A stretch of 7,494 nt of DNA from an uncultured Klebsiella sp. (GTDB lineage: Bacteria; Pseudomonadota; Gammaproteobacteria; Enterobacterales; Enterobacteriaceae): positions 1 to 7,494 of the forward strand of contig CABUCP010000149.1 in assembly GCA_902490055.1 (NCBI GenBank), in the 5' to 3' direction. Position numbers and translations under genes: made by a program. The notes beneath the pieces are model-generated. The model was not told where the DNA came from. It made no database searches and worked only from the letters and a program-made list of their open reading frames with translations. Of the stretch, positions 1 through 7,482 are shown piece by piece. Position 1 is the stretch's first letter, and each line of letters begins with the position of its first letter.

Positions 1-39
1 GAAGCTAAGCCAATCGACGTCAAGAGCCTGTTACCGTAA
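1..39 (+). CDS. nuoI: NuoI C-terminus (partial), complex I iron-sulfur subunit
   Basis: Reading from base 1 in frame gives EAKPIDVKSLLP followed by TAA at 37-39. This matches the C-terminal tail of enterobacterial NuoI as I remember it, and it sits directly before nuoJ, where nuoI belongs. NuoI is the TYKY-type subunit that carries two [4Fe-4S] clusters (N6a, N6b) and passes electrons towards NuoB and quinone. Only the last 12 codons are present, so no cluster ligands can be seen. The stop codon forms the start of the nuoJ Shine-Dalgarno sequence (TAAGGAG, 37-43), which suggests coupled translation. Confidence 0.9.
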   Translation, partial: EAKPIDVKSLLP

Positions 40-49
40 GGAGAGGGCA

Positions 50-604
50 ATGGAATTCGCTTTTTATATCTGTGGCCTGATAGCCATCCTCGCAACCTTG
101 CGGGTTATCACCCATACCAATCCGGTGCATGCGCTGCTGTACCTGATCATTTCGCTGTTAGCGATTGCCGGGGTGTTCTTCTCGCTGGGCGCTTACTTCG
201 CCGGCGCGCTGGAAATCATCGTTTACGCCGGGGCCATTATGGTGCTGTTTGTCTTCGTGGTGATGATGCTCAACCTGGGCGGCACCGAAATCGAACAGGA
301 ACGTAAATGGCTGCAGCCTGGGATCTGGATTGGCCCGGCCATCCTTTCCGCAGTGCTGTTGGTGGTTATCGTTTACGCCATCCTCGGTATTAATGACCAG
401 GGTATCGACGGCGCAGCGATTAACGCCAAAGAAGTGGGTATTGCGCTGTTTGGGCCGTACGTCCTGGCGGTGGAGCTGGCCTCCATGCTGCTGCTGGCGG
501 GCCTGGTTGTCGCCTTCCACATTGGCCGCGAAGAGCGCGTCGGTGAGGTGCTGAGCAACCGCGTGAACGACAGCGACAAAAGAAAAACGGAGGAACACGC
601 ATGA
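50..604 (+). CDS. nuoJ: NADH-quinone oxidoreductase subunit J
   Basis: NuoJ (ND6 homologue) is a small integral membrane subunit of complex I. It lies between the quinone-site subunit NuoH and the pumping subunits. The protein is 184 aa, the usual enterobacterial length, and is nearly identical to the E. coli protein as I remember it. Five hydrophobic segments are visible at about residues 1-20, 29-49, 53-75, 92-113 and 138-158. The third contains the [22 protein letters not shown] stretch in two parts (E55, Y59, then M64-M73). In complex I structures this helix carries a pi-bulge and changes during turnover. The hydrophilic tail ends RKTEEHA. The start is supported by TAAGGAG (37-43), 6 bp upstream. 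The last codons overlap nuoK as ATGA (601-604). Confidence 0.97.
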   Translation: MEFAFYICGLIAILATLRVITHTNPVHALLYLIISLLAIAGVFFSLGAYFAGALEIIVYAGAIMVLFVFVVMMLNLGGTEIEQERKWLQPGIWIGPAILSAVLLVVIVYAILGINDQGIDGAAINAKEVGIALFGPYVLAVELASMLLLAGLVVAFHIGREERVGEVLSNRVNDSDKRKTEEHA

Positions 605-903
605 TCCCCTTAACACATGGACTGATCCTCGCCGCGATCCTGTTTGTGCTCGGCCTGACTGGTCTGGTGATCCGCCGCAATCTGCTGTTTATGCTGATTA
701 GCCTGGAAATCATGATTAACGCCGCCGCGCTGGCATTCGTGGTCGCGGGAAGCTACTGGGGCCAGACTGATGGTCAGATTATGTATATCCTCGCTATCAG
801 CCTCGCGGCTGCCGAAGCGAGTATCGGTCTGGCGCTGCTGCTGCAGCTCCATCGTCGCCGCCAGAACCTGAACATCGATTCAGTAAGTGAGTTGCGTGGA
901 TGA
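601..903 (+). CDS. nuoK: NADH-quinone oxidoreductase subunit K
   Basis: NuoK (ND4L homologue) is a 100-aa membrane subunit of complex I with three transmembrane helices, at about residues 3-23, 28-50 and 60-84. The two conserved membrane glutamates of the proton path are present: E36 in LISLEIMIN and E72 in [12 protein letters not shown]. The arginine pair R25-R26 on the cytoplasmic loop is also present. Length and sequence fit the family exactly. A strong GGAGG (589-593) lies 7 bp before the ATG, inside the end of nuoJ. The start overlaps the nuoJ stop (ATGA 601-604) and the stop overlaps the nuoL start (ATGA 900-903), so J, K and L are probably translationally coupled. Confidence 0.97.
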   Translation: MIPLTHGLILAAILFVLGLTGLVIRRNLLFMLISLEIMINAAALAFVVAGSYWGQTDGQIMYILAISLAAAEASIGLALLLQLHRRRQNLNIDSVSELRG

Positions 904-2741
904 ACATGCTTGCCTTAACCATTCTTTTGCCATTGATTGGCTTTGTGCTGCTGGCCTTCTCCCGCGGACGCTGGTCGGAAAATCTGTCCGCCACCGTTGG
1001 GATGGGCTCGGTAGGCCTGGCGGCGCTGGTAACGGCGTACGTCGGCGTCGACTTTTTCGCTAACGGTAAACAGGCGGTCAGCGTGCCGCTGTGGAACTGG
1101 ATGTCGGTCGGTGATTTCAACATCGGCTTCAATCTGGTGCTGGACGGCCTGTCGTTGACCATGCTCTCCGTGGTTACCGGCGTCGGCTTCCTGATCCACA
1201 TGTTCGCCTCCTGGTACATGCGCGGCGAAGAGGGATACTCTCGCTTCTTCGCCTACACCAACCTGTTTATCGCCAGCATGGTCGTTCTGGTGTTGGCCGA
1301 TAACCTGCTGTTGATGTACCTCGGTTGGGAAGGCGTGGGTCTCTGTTCTTACCTGCTGATCGGTTTCTACTACACCGATCCTAAGAACAATGCCGCAGCG
1401 ATGAAGGCCTTCGTGGTCACCCGCGTCGGCGACGTGTTCCTCGCCTTCGCGCTGTTCATCCTTTATAACGAACTGGGTACCCTCAACTTCCGCGAAATGG
1501 TAGAGCTGGCGCCGCAGCACTTCGCTAACGGCAGCACCACGCTGCAGTGGGCGACGCTGATGCTGCTCGGCGGCGCGGTAGGTAAATCCGCACAGCTGCC
1601 GCTGCAAACGTGGCTTGCCGATGCGATGGCGGGCCCAACGCCGGTCTCCGCGCTGATCCACGCCGCCACCATGGTGACCGCGGGTGTGTACCTGATCGCC
1701 CGTACCCACGGCCTGTTCCTGATGACGCCGGAAGTGCTGCATCTGGTTGGTATCGTTGGTGCGGTGACGCTGGTGCTGGCGGGCTTCGCCGCGCTGGTGC
1801 AGACCGATATCAAACGTGTGCTGGCTTACTCGACTATGAGTCAGATTGGCTACATGTTCCTCGCGCTGGGCGTGCAGGCATGGGATGCGGCGATTTTCCA
1901 CCTGATGACTCACGCGTTCTTTAAAGCGCTGTTGTTCCTGTCATCCGGTTCGGTGATCCTCGCCTGCCATCATGAACAGAACATCTTCAAGATGGGCGGC
2001 CTGCGTAAATCCATTCCGCTGGTGTACGTCTGCTTCCTGGTGGGGGGCGCGGCGCTGTCCGCTCTGCCGCTTATCACCGCAGGCTTCTTCAGTAAGGATG
2101 AGATTCTGGCGGGTGCGATGGCCAACGGTCATATCAATCTGATGGTAGCGGGCCTGGTCGGCGCCTTTATGACCTCGCTGTATACCTTCCGTATGATTTT
2201 CATCGTGTTCCACGGTAAAGAGCAAATTCACGCGCATGCAGGGAAGGGGATTACCCATCATCTGCCGCTGATTGTGCTGCTGGTTCTGTCCACCTTCGTT
2301 GGCGCGCTGATTGTGCCGCCGCTGGAGGGCGTACTGCCGCAGACCACTGAGCTTGCGCACGGTAGCGTCATGACGCTGGAAATTGCCTCCGGGATTATCG
2401 CTATTGCCGGCATTCTGATTGCCGCATGGCTGTGGCTGGGCAAACGTACGCTGGTGACTTCCATCGCCAACAGCGCGCCTGGCCGCTTCTTCGGTACCTG
2501 GTGGTTCCACGCCTGGGGCTTCGACTGGTTATACGACAAAGTGTTCGTGAAACCATTCCTCGGTATCGCCTGGCTGCTGAAGAGCGATCCGCTGAACTCG
2601 TTGATGAATATTCCGGCGATCCTGTCCCGCTTTGCAGGCAAGAGCCTGCTGGTGAGCGAGAATGGTTATCTGCGCTGGTATGTGGCGTCAATGAGCATCG
2701 GCGCGGTGGTGGTGCTGGCTCTGCTGATGGTATTGCGCTGA
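900..2741 (+). CDS. nuoL: NADH-quinone oxidoreductase subunit L (distal proton pump)
   Basis: NuoL (ND5 homologue) is the outermost antiporter-like subunit of the complex I membrane arm, related to the MrpA Na+/H+ antiporter subunit. At 613 aa it has the normal length. The charged residues of the proton channel are in place: E144 (LGWEGVG), D178 (TRVGD), K229 (GAVGKSAQ), H254 (ALIHAAT), K305 (QTDIKR), H334/H338, K342 (FFKALLF) and K399-D400 (FFSKDE). The C-terminal part, from about residue 500, holds the long amphipathic lateral helix that runs along NuoM and NuoN, then a final membrane segment. I chose the ATG at 900, which overlaps the nuoK stop and gives MNMLALT as in E. coli. The upstream Shine-Dalgarno is weak (GTGAG, 887-891), consistent with dependence on nuoK translation. 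A second ATG at 906 is possible but would drop two residues. Confidence 0.97.
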   Translation: MNMLALTILLPLIGFVLLAFSRGRWSENLSATVGMGSVGLAALVTAYVGVDFFANGKQAVSVPLWNWMSVGDFNIGFNLVLDGLSLTMLSVVTGVGFLIHMFASWYMRGEEGYSRFFAYTNLFIASMVVLVLADNLLLMYLGWEGVGLCSYLLIGFYYTDPKNNAAAMKAFVVTRVGDVFLAFALFILYNELGTLNFREMVELAPQHFANGSTTLQWATLMLLGGAVGKSAQLPLQTWLADAMAGPTPVSALIHAATMVTAGVYLIARTHGLFLMTPEVLHLVGIVGAVTLVLAGFAALVQTDIKRVLAYSTMSQIGYMFLALGVQAWDAAIFHLMTHAFFKALLFLSSGSVILACHHEQNIFKMGGLRKSIPLVYVCFLVGGAALSALPLITAGFFSKDEILAGAMANGHINLMVAGLVGAFMTSLYTFRMIFIVFHGKEQIHAHAGKGITHHLPLIVLLVLSTFVGALIVPPLEGVLPQTTELAHGSVMTLEIASGIIAIAGILIAAWLWLGKRTLVTSIANSAPGRFFGTWWFHAWGFDWLYDKVFVKPFLGIAWLLKSDPLNSLMNIPAILSRFAGKSLLVSENGYLRWYVASMSIGAVVVLALLMVLR

Positions 2742-2764
2742 GTTTGTTGGCTGGATGAACGATT

Positions 2765-2794
2765 GCCGGATGGCGCTGCGCTTATCCGGCCTAC
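2765..2794 (+). repeat. REP element (single palindromic unit)
   Basis: The arms GCCGGAT (2765-2771) and ATCCGGC (2784-2790) are perfect inverted repeats. An inner GCG (2773-2775) / CGC (2779-2781) pair closes on a CTG loop, and CTAC follows at 2791-2794. This is the layout of the enterobacterial repetitive extragenic palindrome: outer arms, a mismatch near the middle of the stem, a short variable head and the CCTAC tail. Such units bind DNA gyrase, Pol I or IHF in some arrangements and can protect upstream mRNA from 3' exonucleases. Here the unit lies 23 bp after the nuoL stop. Only one is visible, not a paired BIME. Confidence 0.8.
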
Positions 2795-2838
2795 AAACCC
2801 AAAAATAATTTTTAGAATTCGTTGAAAATCTGTTCCTG

Positions 2839-2940
2839 ATGTACAGGCGTCATCGGCGAAGTCAGACCGGAGACCGCCAGCGCAGAGCAACCGGAGCGTA
2901 CTTACGTGAGGATTGCGAGCACTGCCGGGATTTGGGCTGA
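2839..2940 (+). other. Possible 33-codon reading frame upstream of nuoM (doubtful)
   Basis: ATG at 2839 opens a frame of 33 codons ending in TGA at 2938-2940. The predicted peptide is basic, starting MYRRHRRSQTGDR and ending REDCEHCRDLG. It has a CxxC pair (C26, C29) next to H28. Evidence against a gene is substantial: I see no Shine-Dalgarno before the ATG, the frame is short enough to arise by chance in G+C-rich DNA, and I recognise no homologue. It stops 48 bp before nuoM, so if translated it could act as a leader peptide affecting nuoM. That is speculation. Confidence 0.12.
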
Positions 2941-2971
2941 CGAGTGAGATAGCCTGAGCAGGAGTAAATAT

Positions 2972-2977
2972 AAGGGA
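2972..2977 (+). promoter_or_regulatory. nuoM Shine-Dalgarno with long spacing
   Basis: AAGGGA lies 11 bp before the nuoM ATG at 2989, longer than the usual 5-9. It overlaps an in-frame TAA (2971-2973), which rules out a longer nuoM and fixes the start at 2989. A second purine-rich block, CAGGAG at 2959-2964, is too far away to serve this start. Because nuoM is cut off from nuoL by 247 bp, it must recruit ribosomes itself. Confidence 0.6.
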
Positions 2978-2988
2978 CATACTTAGCT

Positions 2989-4518
2989 ATGTTATTACCC
3001 TGGTTGATATTAATTCCCTTCATCGGCGGCTTCCTGTGCTGGCAGACTGAACGCTTTGGCGTGAAACTGCCGCGCTGGATCGCGCTGATTACTATGGGAC
3101 TGACGCTGGTGCTTGGCCTGCAGCTGTGGATGCAGGGCGGCTATTCTCTGACGCAATCCGCTGGTATTCCGCAGTGGCAGTCGGAATTCGAGCTGCCGTG
3201 GATCCCGCGCTTCGGCATTAGCATCCATCTGGCTATTGATGGCCTGTCGCTGCTGATGGTGGTGCTGACCGGCCTGCTCGGCGTGTTGGCGGTGCTCTGT
3301 TCCTGGCGTGAAATTGAAAAATACCAGGGCTTCTTCCACCTCAACCTGATGTGGATCCTGGGCGGCGTCATCGGTGTGTTCCTCGCCATCGACATGTTCC
3401 TGTTCTTCTTCTTCTGGGAAATGATGTTGGTGCCGATGTACTTCCTGATTGCGCTGTGGGGCCACAAAGCCTCTGACGGCAAAACGCGTATCACGGCAGC
3501 GACTAAGTTCTTCATCTATACCCAGGCAAGCGGCCTGGTGATGCTAATCGCCATTCTGGCGCTGGCATTCGTTCACTTTAACGCCACCGGCGTGTGGACC
3601 TTCAACTATGAAGAGCTGCTGAAAACCCCGATGTCCCACGGCGTGGAATACATGCTGATGCTGGGCTTCTTCATCGCCTTCGCGGTGAAAATGCCGGTGG
3701 TACCGCTGCACGGCTGGCTGCCGGACGCTCACTCCCAGGCGCCGACTGCCGGTTCCGTCGACCTCGCGGGCATCTTGCTGAAAACCGCGGCCTACGGTCT
3801 GCTGCGCTTTGCGCTGCCGCTGTTCCCGAACGCCTCCGCCGAGTTTGCGCCAATCGCCATGTGGCTGGGCGTGATCGGTATCTTCTACGGCGCGTGGATG
3901 GCCTTCGCCCAGACCGATATCAAACGTCTGATTGCTTACACCTCCGTTTCCCACATGGGCTTCGTGCTGATTGCTATCTACACCGGCAGCCAGTTGGCTT
4001 ATCAGGGCGCGGTAATTCAGATGATTGCGCACGGTCTTTCCGCGGCGGGTCTGTTTATTCTGTGCGGCCAGCTGTATGAACGTCTGCATACGCGCGATAT
4101 GCGCCAGATGGGCGGTCTGTGGAGCAAAATTAAATGGCTGCCGGCGATGTCAATGTTCTTCGCCGTCGCCACCCTGGGGATGCCGGGCACCGGTAACTTT
4201 GTCGGCGAATTTATGATTCTGTTCGGCAGCTACAAAGTGGTGCCGGTGATTACCGTTATCTCGACCTTTGGTCTGGTATTCGCTTCCGTTTACTCGCTGT
4301 CGATGCTGCATCGCGCTTACTTCGGTAAAGCGAAAAGCGAAATCGCGGCGAAAGAACTGCCGGGGATGTCCCTGCGTGAACTGTCTATCATCCTGCTGCT
4401 GGTGGTCCTGCTGGTGCTGTTGGGCTTCTTCCCGCAGCCGATTCTCGACACCTCGCATGCTGCGATGAGCAACATTCAGCAGTGGTTTGTTAATTCTGTT
4501 TCTACTACAAGGCCGTAA
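2989..4518 (+). CDS. nuoM: NADH-quinone oxidoreductase subunit M (proton pump)
   Basis: NuoM (ND4 homologue) is the middle antiporter-like proton-translocating subunit of complex I, paralogous to NuoL, NuoN and MrpD. The protein is 509 aa, the same length as E. coli NuoM as I remember it, with about 14 predicted membrane helices. Proton-path residues are present: E144 (FFFWEMML), K234 (FAVKMPVVPLHGW), K265 (GILLKTAAYG), H348 (MIAHGLS) and E407 (GNFVGEF). The shared antiporter motif QTDIKR is at residues 308-313. The ATG at 2989 gives the family start MLLPWLILIPFIGG, and an in-frame stop at 2971-2973 excludes an upstream start. It ends in TTRP-TAA, 6 bp before nuoN. No truncation or frameshift is seen. 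Confidence 0.97.
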   Translation: MLLPWLILIPFIGGFLCWQTERFGVKLPRWIALITMGLTLVLGLQLWMQGGYSLTQSAGIPQWQSEFELPWIPRFGISIHLAIDGLSLLMVVLTGLLGVLAVLCSWREIEKYQGFFHLNLMWILGGVIGVFLAIDMFLFFFFWEMMLVPMYFLIALWGHKASDGKTRITAATKFFIYTQASGLVMLIAILALAFVHFNATGVWTFNYEELLKTPMSHGVEYMLMLGFFIAFAVKMPVVPLHGWLPDAHSQAPTAGSVDLAGILLKTAAYGLLRFALPLFPNASAEFAPIAMWLGVIGIFYGAWMAFAQTDIKRLIAYTSVSHMGFVLIAIYTGSQLAYQGAVIQMIAHGLSAAGLFILCGQLYERLHTRDMRQMGGLWSKIKWLPAMSMFFAVATLGMPGTGNFVGEFMILFGSYKVVPVITVISTFGLVFASVYSLSMLHRAYFGKAKSEIAAKELPGMSLRELSIILLLVVLLVLLGFFPQPILDTSHAAMSNIQQWFVNSVSTTRP

Positions 4519-4524
4519 TTCGCC

Positions 4525-5982
4525 ATGACAATAACTCCACAACAACTGATCGCACTGCTACCGCTGCTGATCGTCGGCTTGACGGTGGTGGTTGTGATGC
4601 TCTCCATTGCGTGGCGACGCAATCATTTTCTCAATGCCACGTTATCGGTTCTCGGGCTTAACGCCGCGCTGGTCTCACTCTGGTTTGTCGGACAGAACGG
4701 CGCGATGGACGTCACGCCGCTGATCCGCGTTGACGGCTACTCGATGCTCTATACCGGGCTGGTGCTGTTGGCGAGCCTCGCGACCTGTACTTTCGCCTAC
4801 CCATGGCTTGAGGGCTATAAGGACAATAAAGAAGAGTTCTACCTGCTGGTGCTGATCGCCGCGCTGGGTGGCATTCTGCTGGCCGGCGCGAATCATCTGG
4901 CCTCGCTGTTCCTCGGTATCGAATTGATTTCGCTACCGCTGTTCGGCCTGGTCGGCTACGCCTTCCGTCAAAAGCGTTCGCTGGAAGCCAGCATCAAATA
5001 CACTATTCTTTCCGCGGCAGCCTCGTCTTTCCTGCTGTTCGGTATGGCGCTGGTGTACGCGAATTCCGGCAACCTGTCCTTCCTCGCGCTGGGCAAAAGC
5101 CTGGCTGACAACACGCTACACGAGCCGCTGCTGCTGGCGGGCCTCGGTCTGATGATTGTCGGCCTCGGCTTTAAACTGTCGCTGGTGCCGTTCCACCTGT
5201 GGACGCCGGACGTGTACCAGGGGGCGCCTGCGCCGGTATCAACCTTCCTGGCGACCGCCAGCAAGATTGCTATCTTCGGTGTGGTAATGCGCCTGTTCCT
5301 GTATATGCCGGTGGGCAATAGCGAAGCGGTACGCGTGGTACTGGGCCTGATCGCCTTTGCATCCATCATCTTTGGTAACCTGATGGCGCTGAGCCAGACT
5401 AACATTAAGCGTCTGCTCGGTTACTCTTCCATTTCGCACCTCGGCTATCTGCTGGTGGCGTTAATCGCCCTGCAGAGCGGCGAGATGTCGATGGAAGCCG
5501 TTGGCGTCTACCTGGCCGGTTATCTGTTCAGCAGCCTCGGCGCGTTCGGCGTCGTTAGCCTGATGTCCAGCCCGTACCGCGGCCCGGATGCGGACTCGCT
5601 GTTCTCCTACCGCGGTCTGTTCTGGCACCGTCCGATTCTGTCGGCGGTAATGACGGTGATGATGCTGTCGCTGGCCGGTATTCCGATGACGCTGGGCTTT
5701 ATCGGTAAATTCTACGTCCTGGCCGTCGGTGTGCATGCGCACCTGTGGTGGCTGGTTGCCGCCGTGGTTATCGGCTCGGCGATTGGTCTCTACTACTACC
5801 TGCGCGTTGCCGTCAGCCTGTATCTGAGCGCGCCGGAGCAGCTGAACCGCGATGCGCCGTCGAACTGGCAGTACAGCGCCGGTGGTATTGTGGTGCTGAT
5901 CTCCGCGCTGCTGGTGCTGGTGCTCGGCGTCTGGCCGCAGCCGCTGATTAGCATTGTGCAGCTGGCGACGCCGCTGATGTAA
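4525..5982 (+). CDS. nuoN: NADH-quinone oxidoreductase subunit N (proton pump)
   Basis: NuoN (ND2 homologue) is the antiporter-like subunit nearest NuoK in the complex I membrane arm. Its 485 aa match the E. coli length, and the start [18 protein letters not shown] matches closely. Key residues are E133 (LGIELISLP), E154 and K158 (LEASIKYT), K217 ([14 protein letters not shown]), K247 ([10 protein letters not shown]), H305 (SISHLGY) and K395 (GFIGKFY). The paralogue motif appears as QTNIKR (291-296), against QTDIKR in NuoL and NuoM. The only Shine-Dalgarno candidate, AAGG at 4509-4512, is weak and 12 bp away, so initiation probably relies on ribosomes finishing nuoM 6 bp upstream. It is the last gene of the operon, followed by a terminator. 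Confidence 0.97.
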   Translation: MTITPQQLIALLPLLIVGLTVVVVMLSIAWRRNHFLNATLSVLGLNAALVSLWFVGQNGAMDVTPLIRVDGYSMLYTGLVLLASLATCTFAYPWLEGYKDNKEEFYLLVLIAALGGILLAGANHLASLFLGIELISLPLFGLVGYAFRQKRSLEASIKYTILSAAASSFLLFGMALVYANSGNLSFLALGKSLADNTLHEPLLLAGLGLMIVGLGFKLSLVPFHLWTPDVYQGAPAPVSTFLATASKIAIFGVVMRLFLYMPVGNSEAVRVVLGLIAFASIIFGNLMALSQTNIKRLLGYSSISHLGYLLVALIALQSGEMSMEAVGVYLAGYLFSSLGAFGVVSLMSSPYRGPDADSLFSYRGLFWHRPILSAVMTVMMLSLAGIPMTLGFIGKFYVLAVGVHAHLWWLVAAVVIGSAIGLYYYLRVAVSLYLSAPEQLNRDAPSNWQYSAGGIVVLISALLVLVLGVWPQPLISIVQLATPLM

Positions 5983-6005
5983 TCAAATTGCTGGTGAACT
6001 GAATC

Positions 6006-6032
6006 AACCGCCGACTTGTCGGCGGTTTTTTT
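6006..6032 (+). terminator. Rho-independent terminator of the nuo operon
   Basis: AACCGCCGAC (6006-6015) and GTCGGCGGTT (6018-6027) are perfect inverted repeats. Since a 2-base loop cannot form, the practical fold is a 9-bp G+C-rich stem with loop CTTG. Seven T residues follow at 6026-6032. It lies 23 bp after the nuoN stop. On the other strand the bases after the stem are TTGATTCAG, with no clean T-run, so it should stop nuo transcripts efficiently but rbn transcripts poorly. Confidence 0.93.
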
Positions 6033-6043
6033 ATGCCTACGGT

Positions 6044-6964
6044 TTATGCCAGCCGATAAACCATAAAGTCTTCCGCCAGCAGCGTATTAGCGAAAACCTC
6101 CCGACATTCCGCGAGCATGCGCAGGCAGCCTTCGGCATCGTAGCGCGAGCTAAAGTGGGTGGCGATAAGGGTGCCGACGCCCGCTTCTTTTGCCAGTGCG
6201 GCGGTTTGCTGACTGGAAGAGTGGCCGCGGCTATTGGCTTTCTCGGCCATCGCCTGTTCGAGCGTCGTCTCGTGCACCATTACATCGGCGCCGCGCGCCA
6301 TTTCCAACGCTTCAGGGCAGGGGGCGGTATCGCCAAAAATCGCCAGCGTTTTTCCCGGCGTCGACGGCCCAAGATAGCGGCTGCCGTCAACGATCCGGCC
6401 ATCTTCCAGCTCAACGCGCTGACCAAGCTTGAGTTGATGGAACAGCGGTCCCGGGCGCACGCCGTCGGCAATCAGTTGGGCGGCATCCAGCGTGCCGGGC
6501 TTGTCATGCTGCTCGATGCGGTAGCCGTAACACTCGACCGGATGGCTGAGCGGGAAAGCGCTGACCCGATAGCCGTCTTCGTCGAAGACCAGGCCGGGGC
6601 CGACTTCGATGATGGTGAGCGGATAATCTGTCCACGAGCCGCTCAGACGTAGCGCGGTCTCGACAAATTCCTTTATCCCCTTCGGCCCGTAGATCGTTAA
6701 CGGCAGCGAGTTTCCCTGCATCGAGCGGCTGCACAGCAGGCCGGGCAGGCCAAACAGATGATCGCCGTGCAGATGGGTGATGAAAATCTTATTCAGTTTG
6801 CCTGGATGGTAAGGGGTATGGAGAAACTGATGCTGAGTGCCTTCACCGCAGTCAAACAACCACATTTCAGCGCTGGTGGGTTGTTGCAAATTGAGTATTA
6901 TCGACGTCATATTACGCGTACGGGTTGGCACGCCGGCGGATGTCCCCAAAAATGTTAATTCCAT
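6044..6964 (-). CDS. rbn: Ribonuclease BN / tRNase Z (ElaC)
   Basis: RNase BN is a zinc-dependent metallo-beta-lactamase-fold nuclease of the tRNase Z family that processes tRNA 3' ends, with endo- and exonuclease activity. The 306-aa protein matches the short (ElaC) form of about 305 aa. Metal ligands are complete: H64, H66, D68 and H69 in [14 protein letters not shown]141 (SHPVEC), D212 (FGDTAPC) and H270 (ATHFSSRY). The catalytic HST-loop histidine H248 is present (SRGHSS), as is the VHET segment at 230-233. The N-terminus [14 protein letters not shown] is typical, and TGAGGAC on the - strand (complement of 6973-6979) supports the start. The gene is divergent from elaA and convergent with nuoN, with 61 bp between their stops. 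In E. coli it is non-essential because other RNases mature tRNAs whose CCA end is encoded. Confidence 0.96.
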   Translation of the reverse strand: MELTFLGTSAGVPTRTRNMTSIILNLQQPTSAEMWLFDCGEGTQHQFLHTPYHPGKLNKIFITHLHGDHLFGLPGLLCSRSMQGNSLPLTIYGPKGIKEFVETALRLSGSWTDYPLTIIEVGPGLVFDEDGYRVSAFPLSHPVECYGYRIEQHDKPGTLDAAQLIADGVRPGPLFHQLKLGQRVELEDGRIVDGSRYLGPSTPGKTLAIFGDTAPCPEALEMARGADVMVHETTLEQAMAEKANSRGHSSSQQTAALAKEAGVGTLIATHFSSRYDAEGCLRMLAECREVFANTLLAEDFMVYRLA

Positions 6965-6997
6965 CGTCCAGTGTCCTCAGGCGAGTCGTAAAGCATC

Positions 6998-7006
6998 AGT
7001 ATATCA
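6998..7006 (-). promoter_or_regulatory. Candidate extended -10 promoter for rbn
   Basis: On the - strand this reads TGATATACT, which fits the extended -10 pattern TGnTATAAT with one mismatch. A start site about 7 bp downstream would give an rbn leader of roughly 25 nt including its Shine-Dalgarno. No good -35 lies at 16-18 bp spacing (CATCAT at 17), which an extended -10 can tolerate. It falls in the 56-bp spacer shared with elaA and next to the elaA ribosome binding site. This is pattern matching only. I found no clear promoter for elaA itself in the spacer. Confidence 0.35.
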
Positions 7007-7020
7007 ATAAGGAGTAGCAA

Positions 7021-7482
7021 ATGATGACCTGGCAGGATTTACATCACAGTGAACTCAGCGTTCCCCAGCTGTATGCGTTGCTGAAGCTGCGCAGCGCGGT
7101 GTTTGTTGTCGAACAACACTGCGCTTATCAGGATGTCGACGGCGATGACCTGGTCGGCGAGAACCGTCATTTACTTGGCTGGCGGGATGGCGAACTGGTG
7201 GCCTATGCGCGGATCCTCAAAAGCGAAGATGAATTTGAACCGGTGGTGATTGGCCGGGTTATTGTCAGCGCTGCCGTGCGCGGCGAAAAACTGGGCTACC
7301 AACTGATGGAGCAGGCGCTGGCAAGCTGTCGACAGAACTGGCCGCAAAAGGCAATTTATCTGGGGGCTCAGGCGCATCTGCAGAAGTTTTACGCAAGCTT
7401 TGGCTTTGTCCCGGTTACCGACGTTTACGATGAAGATGGAATTGCCCATATAGGAATGGCACGCGAGGTTATTACCCATTAA
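7021..7482 (+). CDS. elaA: GNAT-family acyltransferase ElaA
   Basis: ElaA is a small member of the GCN5-related N-acetyltransferase superfamily. Its physiological substrate is not known to me. The 153 aa are the same length as E. coli ElaA as I remember it and very similar throughout. The acetyl-CoA-binding motif A is visible as the strand VVIGRVIVS (75-83) followed by the pyrophosphate loop RGEKLG (87-92), and motif B as GAQAHLQKFYASFGF (115-129). The N-terminal half carries the conserved LRSAVFVVEQ segment (23-32). AAGGAG (7009-7014), 6 bp before ATG 7021, fixes the start. The next codon is also ATG, but 7021 fits the spacing and the two-residue lead before WQDLHHSEL. It diverges from rbn. 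The 12 bases after its stop show nothing. Confidence 0.95.
   Translation: MMTWQDLHHSELSVPQLYALLKLRSAVFVVEQHCAYQDVDGDDLVGENRHLLGWRDGELVAYARILKSEDEFEPVVIGRVIVSAAVRGEKLGYQLMEQALASCRQNWPQKAIYLGAQAHLQKFYASFGFVPVTDVYDEDGIAHIGMAREVITH

Larger units (their letters stand above)
2742..2988. other. nuoL-nuoM intergenic gap inside the operon
   Basis: This 247-bp gap interrupts an operon whose other junctions here overlap or are at most 10 bp apart. It contains a REP palindrome (2765-2794), then an A/T-rich patch with an imperfect palindrome (2801-2813), then a more G+C-rich stretch from about 2840 to 2960, then the nuoM ribosome binding region. The 7-mer ACCGGAG occurs twice (2866-2872 and 2890-2896). 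Short complementary pieces (GCAA 2887-2890 with TTGC 2913-2916, CGT/ACG around 2897-2906) could pair, but I see no long, clear RNA fold. No stem followed by a T-run is present, so this does not look like a terminator. I found no convincing -35/-10 pair for an internal promoter. I could not assign it to a known non-coding RNA family. Confidence 0.85.

Noticed and set aside
915..1913. A 332-codon open frame on the - strand opposite nuoL
   Set aside because: The product is rich in Q, H, R and E with no recognisable fold. It is exactly what the complement of a G+C-rich, hydrophobic membrane gene yields, and nuoL fully explains the region.
2755..2808. A 17-codon frame starting at ATG 2755 through the REP
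   Set aside because: It is made almost entirely of REP palindrome sequence and has no ribosome binding site.
2801..2813. Terminator after nuoL (A-run/T-run near the REP)
   Set aside because: The T stretch is not directly after the REP stem and the small A/T palindrome is too weak; nuoM and nuoN need read-through.
2798..2850. Internal promoter for nuoM (TTGAAA at 2822-2827)
   Set aside because: No -10-like hexamer lies 16-18 bp downstream; the bases there are ACAGGC or similar.
2666..2980. A 104-codon - strand frame covering the nuoL-nuoM gap
   Set aside because: It starts beside the nuoM ribosome binding site, runs through the REP unit and ends inside nuoL. No Shine-Dalgarno or homology was recognised, and half of it depends on repeat and antisense sequence.
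6155..6652. A 165-codon + strand frame opposite rbn
   Set aside because: rbn on the - strand has a full set of metal-binding motifs and the right length, so this frame is its shadow.
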